Positions 1-27,851 of a stretch of DNA of 64,000 nt are shown in pieces. Position numbers and translations under genes: made by a program. The notes below the pieces were generated by a model, which was not told the DNA's origin, made no database searches, and saw nothing but the letters and a program-made list of their open reading frames with translations. Origin of the DNA: Echiichthys vipera (taxonomy: Eukaryota > Chordata > Actinopteri > Perciformes > Trachinidae). The first letter of the stretch is position 1; each line of letters begins with the position of its first letter. The stretch spans positions 27,767,195 through 27,831,194 of the forward strand of contig OY829650.1 of the NCBI GenBank assembly GCA_963691815.1, written 5' to 3'.

Positions 1-510
1 GATTAGGTGCGTATTTTTAGAAGCGAAGAGCAAATAGTTGCTTCTGAAACACGCCTGGGACCCTTCGGTGTCTAGTGAATTATTGTCTAGAGTGACGGCC
101 ATGTCGCAGCTGGAACGTGGCACACCTGCGTACAGTGGAATCAGGGAGCAGATGGTGGCCCTCATCACCATAGAAGGGAAATAAATAAAAAAACGCCTCC
201 CCCTTTTCATTTCAGTGCCCATGTCAGTAAATCTAGCTCTGCTCCGTGTCTGGCACCAGGACACAATAAACAACTATGACAACGGGATGGTTTCATTTCA
301 AATATTAAAATATTTTTGTTTTTCATGACTGTGTAGATGAAACACTAGATTAAGTTGAAAAACTATTTTTTTCCAGGAGTATATTGGAATTCAAGCATAT
401 TCACTTAACCTTGAAAACATAACGGTAAAAATTAAGCATTTTCCAAACCTTCCAAGACTTTAAACAAACTTATATAGACAATAGGTTTCATTTTGAACTC
501 TAAACCTCAC
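1..510 (-). other. zc3h4 intron (left edge)
   Basis: I see no further zc3h4-like coding sequence here on either strand. The next exon, expected to carry a second KELNQYR unit, must lie off the window. Confidence 0.5.
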
Positions 511-710
511 CTCCATTTCTTCTCCATAGCCGTCTCCATCATCATTGTCTCCTCCCATCTTTCCTCCTCCTCCTCCTCCTCCTCCTCCTCCTCCTCCTCC
601 TCCTCCTCCACCACCACCTCGACCTCCTCTCCCTCTGCTTCCTCCTCTCCCCCTTCTCCCTCCCCTCATTCCTCCACGGCCTCTCTGGTTCTTCATGCGA
701 CCTTTGCCCC
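511..710 (-). CDS. zc3h4: zc3h4 exon: RG-rich segment with poly-Gly microsatellite
   Basis: Acceptor ccctgcag|GGG and donor ATGGAG|GTGAGG; 200 nt, taking phase 1 from the previous exon. It encodes KGRMKNQRGRGGMRGGRRGR, more RG repeats, 19 glycines (16 of them from a TCC/GGA microsatellite at 562-609), then KMGGDNDDGDGYGEEME. The following exon lies off the left edge. Confidence 0.88.
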
Positions 711-2669
711 CTGCAGGGACACAGAGAGAAATGAAATGTGAGTAAGCTACAGAGACGAGTCAGTTAACTTGTAATTTTTAATCTGTGGAATTTGAATTTA
801 AAAAAAAACTTTTGGCAAATAAGCTCCTTTGTCTTTCCATACATGTGCAAATGAAAGGAGCAAGTAAAACTCAGAGAAGGTGATGAAACTACCTCCAAGC
901 TTTTGTCCCACAGAGGCTTAGTATTTGAAAAGCCTGTGTACTTTCCTAAAAGTCAGTGAAATGTGTAATAATAAATAAATAAATAGGAAGAGACAGAGCA
1001 CCTCTTGACAACGTCTGGCCTGACATGCAATTTTGCCATCTGGTGTACCAGTGTAGGCACTTTGTCCTCTGTGTGAATGTTCACTGAGATCAGGATTTAT
1101 CCTCAGCTGTGCAAATATTTAGTCTGCAGCAGAAAACGCAGCACAACAAGTCCATGTTTCCATTTCAACAGCTTTAACCTGACTCACCTCGTCCGCCGCG
1201 GCCGCCTCCTCCCTCCTTGGCCTTGCGGTACTGGTTGAGCTCCTTGGTGAAGTCGTCATAGTCTTCATCCGGCATGTCCTCCTCTCCCTCCCCCTCGAAG
1301 ATATCCTCTTCAAAGTCCTCGTAGCCTCCATAGCTCTGCTTGTCCATCTTCATGTAGTTGCCCTTCTTTGAGCTGCCGTAGCCCCCATGAGACTAGAGAC
1401 GGGTAAATGTATTAGTTGATTTTACCTTACATGAAACACTGAATGTATGGAATATTGAAACTTACTTCAAAACATTTGATTTGAGATACATGTATAAAGA
1501 GTGAGGAACACTCGTTCTGTAGACTTACAGGAGGGGGGTACTGTGGACTGTACTCTCTGTATTTCCTCTTCTCACTGGGGCTGTAGTCAGAGTCATCACT
1601 GAAGTCTGAGTGGTCGTCGTCAGAGGATGCATGACGCTGAGAGAGCAAATATATATTCAGAGAAAACGTGGTAGCCGTAGACATATTCCTAGTTTTTAGA
1701 TTAAGACAGAATAGTTAGCCTGGCATCACCAGACTAATCACCGATGCTTATTCATCTGGGCCGTCTCCCTTCATATTCAATTTCCATGGGGCGCTCTCCA
1801 CGGTGCAGAGCAAAATGCTTCAAGACGCAATTGGAGAGACCAACAACCAATCACAGCTGTGCTTGCTCAGTGGAAAACAAAGCCGGGTAACAAATTTCCT
1901 CCAATTACAGCTAAACAGTACACTGAAATGCATTTTATGCGAGACACAGTGACAGAATATGTAGTCATAATTGATCAGTGCTGTCTACTTAAATAATAAT
2001 ATTAATAATAGTAAAAATAATAATAATAGATCAATTTTATATAGCGTTTTTCTCTCTTATGCAGTTTGATCCGAGTTTTGTGAGCCTGAAAAACTGAATG
2101 GCCCTGCGGACTGGACAGTGACACTGTCAATCATCTTCTTAAACCCGCCCCATATAAGATAAATGGTTTTAATTGGTCTGCCCAGGACCAGGACGACTGG
2201 AACTCTGTCTGAATGGGACAGGACCCAGACCTTTCTGCCAGAACTAATTAAACCTGAGTTTGACAGATTTTTTTGTTTTCCAGCCTTTGGAATAGTGTAA
2301 ATGACTAGATAGATCTATTTCAGTTCTATAGTTGTCAACAATCTTACTTTGTGTTTGGATTTGCGTTTCTTCTTGGCTCTCCTCTTCTCTCTTTCTCGCT
2401 CTCTCTCTTTCTTCCTCTTTCTCTTGCGGCGGTGGGATCTCTCATCATCCGAATTGCTGCTGGCGTGGCGCTCCTTACTTCGCTGAGGCCTCTCTGTGGC
2501 CGTGGCCCCTTCCCCTCCTGCTTCGCCTCCTCCGCCTGCTTCATCAACACCATCTCCACCTCCTACTGCTGCTGCTGCTGCTGCGGACGTACCTCCACCG
2601 ATCTCCTCCTCCTCCACATCTCCCCCATCATCTTCCAACTCTCCCTCCTCCAGCTCTCCCTCCTCTGGC
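511..2669 (-). CDS. zc3h4: zc3h4, zinc finger CCCH domain-containing protein 4 (5' part, four internal coding exons)
   Basis: In vertebrates ZC3H4 is a nuclear RNA-binding protein that works with WDR82 to stop non-productive extragenic transcription. Four minus-strand exons are visible: 2348-2669, 1529-1636, 1188-1392 and 511-710, all with GT/AG borders and compatible phases. In order they encode an acidic GELEEGELEDD stretch, a Lys/Arg-rich SHRRKRKRKKER tract, SDFSDDSDYSPSEK with KYREYSPQYPPP, then EDYDDFTKELNQYRKAKEG, then an Arg/Gly-rich segment with 19 consecutive glycines. This order matches the N-terminal half of vertebrate ZC3H4. The CCCH zinc fingers are beyond the left edge. The exon with the start codon is not identified; it must lie above 2669. 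Neighbouring sae1 on the opposite strand fits the conserved chromosomal block. The paralogue ZC3H6 is less likely given the synteny. Confidence 0.92.
1188..1392 (-). CDS. zc3h4: zc3h4 exon: EDYDDFTKELNQYRKAKEG repeat unit
   Basis: Acceptor ctctag|TCT and donor GAG|GTGAGTC; 205 nt, leaving phase 1. It encodes SHGGYGSSKKGNYMKMDKQS, an acidic EDFEEDIFEGEGEED run and DEDYDDFTKELNQYRKAKEG, the hallmark ZC3H4 repeat, ending Gly-rich. Confidence 0.93.
1529..1636 (-). CDS. zc3h4: zc3h4 exon: SDFSDDSDYSPSEK segment
   Basis: Exactly 36 codons between ctctcag|CGT and CCT|GTAAGT. It encodes RHASSDDDHSDFSDDSDYSP followed by SEKRKYREYSPQYPPP, a segment strongly conserved in ZC3H4. Confidence 0.92.
1718..2215. 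repeat. Candidate non-autonomous DNA-transposon-like repeat in a zc3h4 intron
   Basis: The left end, cctggcatcaccagactaat, and the reverse complement of the right end, near 2177-2198, share an imperfect terminal inverted pattern (CCTGG then CAGACYAAT). The interior lacks coding sequence. Family not identified. Confidence 0.35.
2348..2669 (-). CDS. zc3h4: zc3h4 exon: acidic GELEEGELEDD and basic Lys/Arg tract
   Basis: The acceptor reads cctatacag ending at 2670 and the donor AAA|GTAAGATT starts at 2347. The exon encodes PEEGELEEGELEDD, an acidic run, a six-Ala run from a GCA repeat (about 2564-2581), Gly-rich sequence, HASSNSDDERSH and a long Lys/Arg-rich nuclear-type stretch ending KRKSKHK. 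Confidence 0.9.
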
Positions 2670-5600
2670 CTGTATAGGTAAAGAACACACAAGGAGGACA
2701 GTTACATATGTCATCTTCTTGTGGGCTGTGGCTCAGACTGCCAGCCACCGCTTACATTTTGGGGACGTCATTCTAAAATGGCTAAATGTAACAAAATGAT
2801 TAAAAATAAACAATGGGAGAAATAAAAAAAGTACATTAAACGATTTGAGTGGTCGCAGATAAAAACAAGTACAGAGGCTTGGTAAGTTTGGTAAGTCCAT
2901 AGTTTACGGATTCATAATTTACCCAGGCAGCGCCACATTATTTCTGTTTTTGTGAGTCAAACCAGGGTTTACCAAAAGCATTTTATTGGGAAGAATCAAT
3001 AAACATCTGAGCAACAGCTGACTGAGACCCTGAGGCATAATCTGGGCTGAACCACGTCAGTCAGGTTCTAAATATTTTAACAGCTAATTTGAAAAAGTAG
3101 TTTCATCTGTTAAATTTGAGGCAATGGATGTACTGGAAATCCTTCGAATATCCTCCTTGTAGCACCCAGCCTATTGCTTTCTGCCGTGAAGACTTCTTAT
3201 ACTAAACAGCACTAAAAGACATCTGTAATTTGAACCTTAAAATAACACCTGAAACTCTTGTTGGAGGGATAAGGTATGTGTACTACGACCTCTGATTCAT
3301 GCCAGGGGGCATTAAATGCAAGATTGGGTTTTTCAGTGCTTCTGTCAGATATATTTACACAGCAGCGCCTCTATTTCTCACAGGTATTCACCTGTTTAAA
3401 CTACAGAAGAAACATTTCGCCACAGAAACCACTACATATGAATCCATTACGAAAAGTTTACGTACAGTGAACTGAGGACTCGCCTAAAAATGAAGACATA
3501 TGCCAGGTGAATGCTGCATATACTATATATATATATTTATATGTATATCATCTTACTAGTACACCCAAATCAACCGAAGAACCAATAGAGAAAATCCAGT
3601 GCAGTGTTTTTATAATTAATACCTTCAGTTTGTCATCAGCTTAACAAGCCAATATAATAATAGATAAATAACACAAAATGATGTACCCGTCACTGCTTCA
3701 CATGTATAGAAAATGACTCCAGACTAACTTAAAAATCTTCTTTGTTCGGTGTGCAAGCATATTCAAATACAGTACCACACCTTTCTAACTGGATTTAGCC
3801 ACAATACGTGACAGACATGGAATTTTAATTTTCTAGCAGCACAAGCTCTCACATCAGATCTAGCTAGCCATATGTCATTTCTGTCTTAAATAGTGTGAAC
3901 ACACGAACATGCTGGTATCGAGCATGCCGAAGGTCAAACCCCCAAAATGTCCATGGATGAGGGGATCCAAATTCTACTGCCGTGTCTGAGGGACAGACCA
4001 GAAATGACTAATATGTGGTCAAATGCCCGGATAGGACCATGAGATCTTAATTAACATGGATCACATGCAAGCCTGTCCCTGCAGTGCCTGGTGCCTGGTG
4101 GCTGTGGGTGAGTGGAGGGGGGAGGCACATGTGAAAGAGAGGATGTTGTTTTAACAAGCTCAACGGCAAATGTTCCATTTAAACTACACAAAGTCAACAT
4201 ATCCAGTTTGGGGAAATCTTTTAAGCTGCCATTCATCTAAACTCCATAAGCACTGATGGTTTTGATTTAAAACTGAAAGTATTAGCACTGACATCATGTT
4301 ATGTGTTTCCTTTCCTACCAACCTTCATTTTCTGAAAAAAGGGGTACCAGTTTTATCCAAGCACTAGGTCCTAACCAACTATCAGCCACACATATTCTTA
4401 ACATGGTACGTTGCTGTTTTGTCTGGATGTGATGTGAACCATGGAACAGGTTAGGACAGCATTTAAATGTTGATAACAATGAAGAGGCAAAGTATTTGAC
4501 ATTCTCTATTTGAGCTATTAGGTTGGCTCCTCCACAAAGGCCCACACCCAAAGCAGGCTGACAAGTGCTCCCTGCAGCGGGCTGGAGCGAGGCCTGACTG
4601 ATGTGAGCAGGGTTCAGTAACATTACTACTGCTTTGCTACTTATAAAAGACTGGTTCTGTCCTATGAAGAGCATACCGTGAACTGAGACAAAGCAGGTGG
4701 TGGATACAGTCAAACAATGCACTCCACCACATGCCAGGTTGCTCTGGAGAGAGCACAATAATCAGCCTTAATAATATGTGCTTTATCTCTCTGTCTCAAT
4801 AAAAATGCTTGTCTGCAATACAGACATGACCAGCAGCCGTACAGGAACTTGTTTCCAAGCTACCGGTGAGTGCTCACTCACTCATTAGTTTATTTCATCC
4901 TTGGAAAATCAACATTTGAACATTGTAGGGGAGTCCAATCAAAGGTTAACAAACTCTATTTTAGACTGAAACTATCAGGGCCTGGCTCCAAGAGGTAAGT
5001 TGTCTGGATAACTTTGCCCTTAGAAAATCCAGACTCCAGAATTTGGGGAGTTGCAGGTTTTACGCAGCAAATGTATCCAGATAATTTAGTAAACCTGTTT
5101 TGTTTTCTAGAACAGAAATACACTAGTATGTAACCACCCACAAACTCATTTTATCTGCTGGTTGTTATACGACACAATCTCAAACAAACAACAAAACCTG
5201 TCTTCATAATTTAGCTCACTTGATTTTGCTCTGGAACAAAGGGCAGAATGAAATCCAAAACTTGCTGTGCTCTCCCTGGGAATACTTTGGTACATCAACT
5301 ATCTTTCTGCTGTCATTCTATTTAAAGTGGCTCCAAAAATATGAAGGTATACAAAATAAACAGTGCTTTAAGCCAATAAAGGCTTAATACAAAAACTCAG
5401 TATCACATTGTGCATTTTTCTCCAAACATTGAAACAGTTGGTCAACTTTCTATCTCCTCGCCTCAAATACTGTGTTAAGCTCTAACAGGTTATTTGTCCC
5501 GCACCAGCTATCATCTTTGAATCCAAATACTCAGGAGTATCCACTCAACAGCCAAGTCACTCCTCTGACTCACAACTGCATGTGCTATGAAACTAGTCGA

Positions 5601-6500
5601 GCACAGACCGAACTCTCCTGCCACAGTGGAGGCCTCTATCACGGCACAGGGATTTTGCTGTATTATGGAAGCAGGAGCGGCTGGGATTCATTCCAGGAGA
5701 GATGCCGATGGCCTCTCTGTACTATACTGTATACATCACCCAATGCCAACAATATGCCAGTTTGAGGGAAAACTGACAATGCAAACAAAGCCCATCCATA
5801 CACTTTTCAATGCCTAGCCTAGAAACAAACAGGTCAATGTAAACCTAAAAATGAATATAGTTTAAATCTACCAACACAAATTTAGGCTTAACAGACCTGT
5901 GAGAGGAAAAACCCCACACAGGTAGAATCCTGGTGTATGCACCCATGTAAACGAAGCAAGTTTCCATTTCCACTGACATTATACCAACTGATGGAAACAT
6001 CTCCGAACACGCCCTACTAGCTGACAACTTTGAGGAATTCAGAAAGTTCAACAGAGCACATGATTAATCTCGTATATTAAGGATGATTGAATCAAAGGGT
6101 TAACCATGCATTAGGGTACATTATTAGCTCAGTGGATGAGTCCATAACTTAACTAAGTCTAGAAGCAAAGGGCCATTATTAAAATGGGGAATACTTACTG
6201 TGACTGGTTTTCTTCACATTTTGCACTCAAAATCATTGAAAAAGGTTTTTCCCTAGTCTTTTAGGGACACTAGTGGGATCTGTTGGACTTGGATAGGGGG
6301 CTGACTGAGCAGCACATTTGCCAACTGGGGACTGATGAAAAAGGGAACTTTGTGTTTGAATTGAAACACTTCTGGGATGCTTTGCAGACGTTTTACACAT
6401 TTTGGGGGGACATTTGTGGATGTTTGGGACGAGTCAGTGTGGGCACGGCTGTGAATAAAAGTGATATGTTAGACAAATGTATCCATGACAGCCGGTAGCA
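2670..6500. other. zc3h4 upstream intronic sequence without recognisable coding exons
   Basis: AT-rich sequence with no exon I can assign. The first zc3h4 coding exon should be between 2670 and about 7900 on the minus strand, but no Pro-rich or acidic start resembling ZC3H4 is evident. A minus-strand open frame at 4315-4758 has no recognisable domain and is not called. Confidence 0.4.
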
Positions 6501-7159
6501 CACACGCGTTTAAACAGACAACGACTGTAACAGACACACCATGATTAGTCGATACCTTTCATCAATATTATGAAGATAGCTAACGTTAGCATTTCAGACT
6601 TTAGGAGAACACATTCAAATCATAAGGGTGATAAGGAGCTAGTGTACGCTTTCTTAAGGGTGTTATTGAGGTAGAAAGACGACGACGAACATACTGTTTT
6701 AAGTGCGTAACGCTAGGGCTCAACGTTCTCAACTGACAAATATGACAAAATTGAACAGATTAACGCTGAAAGATGATTCAACAACCCGCACTGATCTAAT
6801 CAATTCACCCAAGTATTCTTACTATAATGTTTACGCTTTGTTCAACTCAACGACGCAGTTTGGAAACGTCAATGCGAAATTACCATTAACAAAACACATT
6901 AGCCATTAGCTTAGCCTCGCTCTCGTGCCGACTGTGTTCGTGTACCAAGCTAAAGTTAGCCAACAAGCTAATGTTGCTAAGTTAGTCGGAAAACAGGCCC
7001 GACGTTAGCAAAAGACAATTGCTTGGACTTTTGGCACCTGTGCCGTTACAGTTATTATCACCACACACGCACTTAATTAAATTTAAATAAATTAGCTAAC
7101 TGTTCTTAACAATGGGCAAGATATTAACCTATGCTTTATACTCGTTGAATAGGCAAGAA

Positions 7160-7880
7160 TGGCGCTGAAAGTTTGATTAATCAGCTGTTTCAACCTCGTC
7201 TTTTTTCTTCAGACAGGTTGTCTTGAGCGGATTGATCGTTGATTGTGATAAGGTAATAAAACACGGGAATAACGTTATTCCAGGTGCTATGTGGCCTCCC
7301 AGTTGGCGGTGTCGTGTCAACATGGCGCTCTTTACCTCTGTACTCGTTTTCCAGAAAAGGCGAGTTTAATCCCTCTGACAGAAAAAGAAAAAGAAACCCC
7401 GGGCTTTTTGTGTAAAAGCACAGGACAAATAAATAATGTCATTTAGATATGATTGTAGAATTACTCGACCTTTCGTCAGTCAGGAGACTGTTGTGTTCGT
7501 GGTTGGTAGTTGGGGAGTTTGGATGGACAGTCATGCTTTCCACAGCCATTTCCTCTAGCTACATTGAGCTGCAAAAAATTACAACTCGACACTGGAATCT
7601 ACTGGCTTATGCGTCACTTCACTAGGATCTACTGGTTTTGGATTTTAGGAAGAGTTTCAGTTCATAGTAGGTAATTCTCCACCACAGTTGTAAGAGAAAT
7701 ATGATGAAATTGAGTCCTGACGTTCTCCGTCCTACAGTAGCGATGTGAAATGACGACTGATACAACTTAAAATGGCGGACTGCCTTCTCCTAAGAGAAAG
7801 GGGGCAGGCTTCTCCGAGGATGACGTCATGACGAATAACGTTCTTGTACGCTTCTCACGGAAAACACCGAACGGGTAATA
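7160..7880. promoter_or_regulatory. Probable zc3h4 promoter region (head-to-head with sae1)
   Basis: This stretch holds a perfect palindromic CRE, TGACGTCA, at 7821-7828, a YY1-like AAAATGGCGGAC at 7769-7780, and another ATGGCG at 7321-7326. These sites are typical of vertebrate housekeeping promoters. The position fits the start of zc3h4 on the minus strand. The transcription start is not determined. Confidence 0.45.
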
Positions 7881-8146
7881 CAAGGGTAAAATGAACCCCC
7901 GAGTTTGACTCGCAAGTACACTTGCAGCGTAGGGCACTGGCTGTGTAGTCTAAGTTGCAGAGCCAATAGTGATTACAGAATATTTAAATGATTACATTTA
8001 CTTTGATATTGTCACTTTACCTTCATGTACCCTCACTTAATGCTTTACTACATGTTTACATCTCTGTATATATGTATTACTTCTCTTACATCTCTACGAT
8101 CCTGTTTACGTTACAGTCAAATTGGAATTACTGTACACCTGCCTGC

Positions 8147-8148
<2 letters not shown>

Positions 8149-8227
<79 letters not shown>
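8149..8227. repeat. (CA)n microsatellite
   Basis: Uninterrupted CA dinucleotide tract of 79 bp between zc3h4 and sae1. Confidence 0.98.
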
Positions 8228-8229
<2 letters not shown>

Positions 8230-8542
8230 AGCTCTATGCTGAAATACAAGAGGTTTGCTGTGTAGCTTCTTTAAAAGTTGATTCAATGCAAATTGATTTT
8301 GAAACATACACCACATTGTTTCAAAATATATTGTTTCCCTCAATCTCACAAATTGCACAAGCACTAGTATCACTTAAAGCATTTACTTCGGGGGACTAGG
8401 ACAGGCTGTCGTGTAAACTGTTGCCCGTACAGTAATGGTTCTGTGGCATTCCAGGGAAGAACTTTGGGGAAAGGGCACAATAAAAATATTGTAAGTATAT
8501 TTAGAGGTTGAGCAGGTATGTAAAAGCAGGTTTCTTGCAATA

Positions 8543-8543
<1 letters not shown>

Positions 8544-8598
<55 letters not shown>
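8544..8598. repeat. (CA)n microsatellite
   Basis: Uninterrupted CA tract of 55 bp, about 540 bp upstream of the sae1 start codon. Confidence 0.97.
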
Positions 8599-8601
<3 letters not shown>

Positions 8602-8999
8602 GCTCATTGTGCTGTAAGCATCTGAAGGCCCATAACAAGCAGCGTCCTTTTTGAAAATGGCTGTAAAATGTCTAAGACTGCACCCAGGGAATACTGCACC
8701 TAACATCAGCCCTGCCTGCTTCTGTGACAAAGGTAACAAAAATGAAGGCCCAAAGCTGCGGGCTGTCTGATTTTAAAGTTACGCTGCAGAGTTCAGTGGC
8801 TGGTGCACATATTACAAGCCCCAAATAGCTATTTTTAAGATTGAAATGAGCATTACAAATAAACATAAACTTCAAAACTAACACGAACACGATGACGAAA
8901 TGTCTGTGATTAAATCGAATGTAAAGTATCACAATAAATACATCGAGAAATAGAATAAGAAAATGTCCAAAAATCGATTTTTATAAAACTGCGAGAAAG

Positions 9000-9139
9000 A
9001 GCGTCGTTTAGCTGAGGCGACGTCATCATTCAGCGCCCATTCAGCGGGACTGTCGCGGCATTTGAAACAGATCTACATCTGTAGCAGCACACAAAAAGGC
9101 TAATTTACACCGCGATCCTCGTCTTTAGGGTGGTCAGAA
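9000..9139 (+). promoter_or_regulatory. sae1 proximal promoter / 5' UTR
   Basis: The 140 bp before the sae1 ATG are locally GC/CpG-richer than the flanks and contain a near-consensus CRE (CGACGTCAT, 9018-9026). The transcription start is not resolved. Confidence 0.4.
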
Positions 9140-24286
<15,147 letters not shown>

Positions 24287-24440
24287 CAGTTTTACACACA
24301 AACACAAGTCAGCAAACGTCTGTCTTTTTCCTAGTTTGTTCCGACAGTTTATTTATATCAGTCCTCACTCCACTTATCAGTCTGCTGTTCCATTTTTTGC
24401 TATTTGGACTCAAGTAAAGATTTCTTTTTTTACATTTGCT

Positions 24441-24446
24441 AATAAA
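24441..24446 (+). terminator. sae1 polyadenylation signal
   Basis: AATAAA lies 155 nt after the sae1 stop codon, giving a short 3' UTR. Confidence 0.75.
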
Positions 24447-26137
24447 ACATTGTTCAGTAAAATGATCCCACCTCAGGTCTCTGGCTTTATTAACATTATT
24501 AACAGTAACAAGCACACCATATAATGCTTGTATATCAGAGTTCGGTGATGAATGTCTGCCATGTGCAGTCACAAAATTTAGCCGTACTTTTTATGCTGCA
24601 TTCATGTACTGCTGGATTTAAAAAAAAAAAAAAGCAGTCTCTAATTACATCCAGGTGAGAATAGCCTTTGCAGCGTGATCTGGCTATTTCCACCTTACCT
24701 CTCATCCACCGCCTCAAAGAGTGACAAAGTGTCTGTAGTGACTAGTTGGCCCTGTGCTGATAGTCATGGTGTATGTTGAAGAGTAAAATTGTGTCCTTGA
24801 CGCACATACCTTGAGTTGTGTATTCATTGCTTGCTTCTTTGTTCCTCTGCTTCTTGTCGAGGTGTTAGTAATTGTGTAAATAACTTACACTAGCTTTTGT
24901 TTTCATTAATTGTGTGAATCATTCATATTCTGCCTTTGAGTTACGTGCGTGCATGTGGTAAGATCTGTTTTTCTCTCAGCCGCTCAACCAACACGCTCCC
25001 ACCACTAAATTAGGTGACGTGACCATCACTATCAAGTTACCGCCCCCTTGTGATGTCATATACCAATACACAAAGTATCTAATTTAAGCTTTCAAAAAAT
25101 AAACCTAAAATAACACAAATGGCTCCAAAACTGTCGTATTGTGATAGCTAACTGGGGGTGAGTGGAATAAACATTGGACCTTCACCCAGGAGACCCTGGT
25201 TAGAATCCAGCCTTATACGTAACTTATTATTTGGGCAGTTTGGTTACTACTTGGTATGGGTGAAAATAGCATTGTTGGCTACTGATACCTGGCTACTTTG
25301 ATTGGATTGCATTGGGTGAAAATAGCCTTTGCCTTAAAAAAGCTACAACCATTAAAACATGATGGCCTTCAATTATGTACTGTAATTATGTAAAAACAGT
25401 ACATTTTGAAGGGAAACAATGGAGATATTTGGCTCATTAAATCTAACTTGCTGAGAATATCGCTTGTATTTGTACAACAAAAAAGTGTGGTGGATTCATG
25501 TACAGGCAGTCCATATCCGTATGACTGTATTTGGTAATAACCTTTCATGGCTGTCTCTGTGACAGTGCAACATTCAAATGACCCTCAAAGTGTTTTCTGT
25601 CCTGTTCCTCCCAAATAAGGCAGTAACAACAATAACAAAAGAGCATTGCAAGAGGGAAAACCAGCAGGGTGGTCCCCTGTCTGACCTCAGCCCTCGGGAG
25701 TGCAAGTAGTTGAACCTGTTCTTGTGAAACCTGAACTGCAGAGATGTGTCTTACTGTACGTGGAAAAAAACTGACACATAAGATTCTCTGTGAAAGCAGT
25801 GTGGGTACTGAGTCATCCTGTTTTTGTTTTTTTTAAATAGTATCATATTATGTGAAGGGTTTTTGCAGCTTTGGAATGCTATTTTTGATATTTTCACCAC
25901 TTTACCTTGCCGTCAGACAGCCCTTTATCACAGAACCGACAGGGAAACCTGCACTCTCTTCAAAGCCGCCAGACTCGCAAAGCACAATAAGTGGCAGAAT
26001 TGAAGTGAATCAGTTTCATTGTCTGGTCATTTTACAACTGCCAGGTCTCATTCCAGCCTTGTTTAATATGAACTCCAGTACAGTTTGTGTACCGATCACA
26101 TGTCGCTCCACATGAAATCCTAAAATGATCACTACAC

Positions 26138-26330
26138 CAGGGGTGTCAAACTTCTGGCGAACTACTGTCCTGCATGTCTTAGGTTTCTCTCTGCTCCAAC
26201 ACACCTGATTCTAACGATGTACTCGTTATCAAGCAGTGAAGCTCCTCACAGGTTTGAATGTCATGTGTTGGAGCAGGTAGAGCCCAAAAACATGCAGGTC
26301 AGCAGCTCTGCAGGAGCTGGGTTGTGAATA
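26138..26330. repeat. hAT-type non-autonomous element (degenerate)
   Basis: Starts CAGGGGTGTCAAACTTCTGG and contains 'ctgctccaacacacctgatt' and its inverted counterpart 'tgttggagcaggtagag', the layout of a palindromic fish hAT MITE. The right terminus is decayed. Confidence 0.6.
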
Positions 26331-26847
26331 AAAAATAAATAATAATAGATAAAAAAAGTTGCTATCCCTATTTGACAGAATTTGTTACTTTTCAGATTAA
26401 GATGTGATCATTTTACAACAGTACAAAAGTTCAAATAAGACATTAATGCAGCATTAATAACAATCCAATAGTATAATAGAAATGAATGATAAAGTATATC
26501 GCCCATGTGCACACTGGGAATTCTACAGACAATGAGCTTTTCTAGTCACACATGGGCTCATTTGGATGCTGACTTTGTACTAGGGGGAGCTGGAAGGGTA
26601 AAAATCCACTTAAAGCCAATCTAATTTCCGATTTGGTCATGTGCGTTCTCACAAACATGTCAGGTAATGTCTAGACAGTTTGGGGTTTGCAGTGCATGCG
26701 TGAAAGACTCATTTGGGGTATTTTTCCCTTAAAAGACTTGCCAGACATCAAGCACCTGTCGAGGCTTTTATTAATGTGTTACATTGGCCAGCAGAACAGG
26801 TGTTTATTTATATTAGAAAAAAAATGACTATCACTTATAGTCTCTCA

Positions 26848-26915
26848 TCTTCAACCGCTTATCCGGGGTCGGGTCGCGAGGCAGCAGCTCTAGCAGGGGT
26901 CCCCAAACTTCCCTG
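26848..26915 (+). repeat. Short fish interspersed-repeat fragment
   Basis: 'ttcaaccgcttatccggggt', 'cgggtcgcgaggcagcag' and 'ccccaaacttccct' match a very common teleost repeat head. Confidence 0.55.
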
Positions 26916-27796
26916 ATGATATAGTTAAATGGTCAAATATCAAATCAGATACATTTTTTTTGTTTACATTTTATGATGCATAATTTGTTTCCTATGTTGC
27001 CCCTTGTTGAATGTATGTACGATAAAGAATCTATTTCATTTTGTAACTTTACTGCAATAAAGTGATGATAAAAAGATCAAATCACTTTATTGGATGGAGA
27101 CTGTTTTGTTCTGTAATCACATACTATTTGTATTCTTTATTTTGAAACACGTTGTTTGAAATTGTAAATGATGCATTATGCATTTGTTATGTTTCTCTTA
27201 TTTCAGTGTTTAATTGTATATAAAACAAACCAACAATATAATACATGATAAAAAAACAAAACAATAATATACTAAACAAATGTGAATCTTAGGAGTCACG
27301 GCCCTTTCTGTAACTGAATGATGTATGTATCCCTGCTGTACTGTGTGAGAATTTATTTAAATTAGAATAAGACTGTGTCCGGGTTCACTGTAGGTTTAAC
27401 TCAGACAGTGATAGAGAACAGAGAGAATGAGAGCAAAACGGATAATACCCATAATAACTATATAGTAACACAAGTAAACTTGTTGAGTGGTGTTTACAAA
27501 TGTCTCAGGACTGTAGTGCAGCAAAAAAGGAGTCTTGAAATGAAAGCAGAGGAGCTGTTAGGCAGGACAGGGTGCCACTGCTCTTTTCCTGGGATTAGCA
27601 AAGAAGATTAATTGTGTCACATCCCTTTAAGCTCATTCTGCCCCTTTAATTAAACCCAAACTCTTATCTGCCAACACACACATTCAGTGCACTCTACATG
27701 CTGACTCTACTCTGCTTTACTTCTCTGGGATTTTTATTTCTTTAATTTTTCTCTCTTTCTTTTATGTCTTCTCTTGTTCTTCTCTCTCTCTTTCTG

Positions 27797-27811
<15 letters not shown>

Positions 27812-27849
<38 letters not shown>
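27812..27849. repeat. (CT)n(CA)n compound microsatellite, CA part
   Basis: A CA tract directly preceded by a CT tract beginning near 27798. Confidence 0.95.

Positions 27850-27851
<2 letters not shown>

Noticed and set aside
2332..2799. 155-codon plus-strand open frame rich in Leu and Ser
   Set aside because: Antisense of the zc3h4 acidic/basic exon, whose minus-strand reading matches ZC3H4.
4315..4758. 147-codon minus-strand open frame
   Set aside because: No recognisable domain, no splice context linking it to zc3h4, and composition like the surrounding AT-rich DNA.
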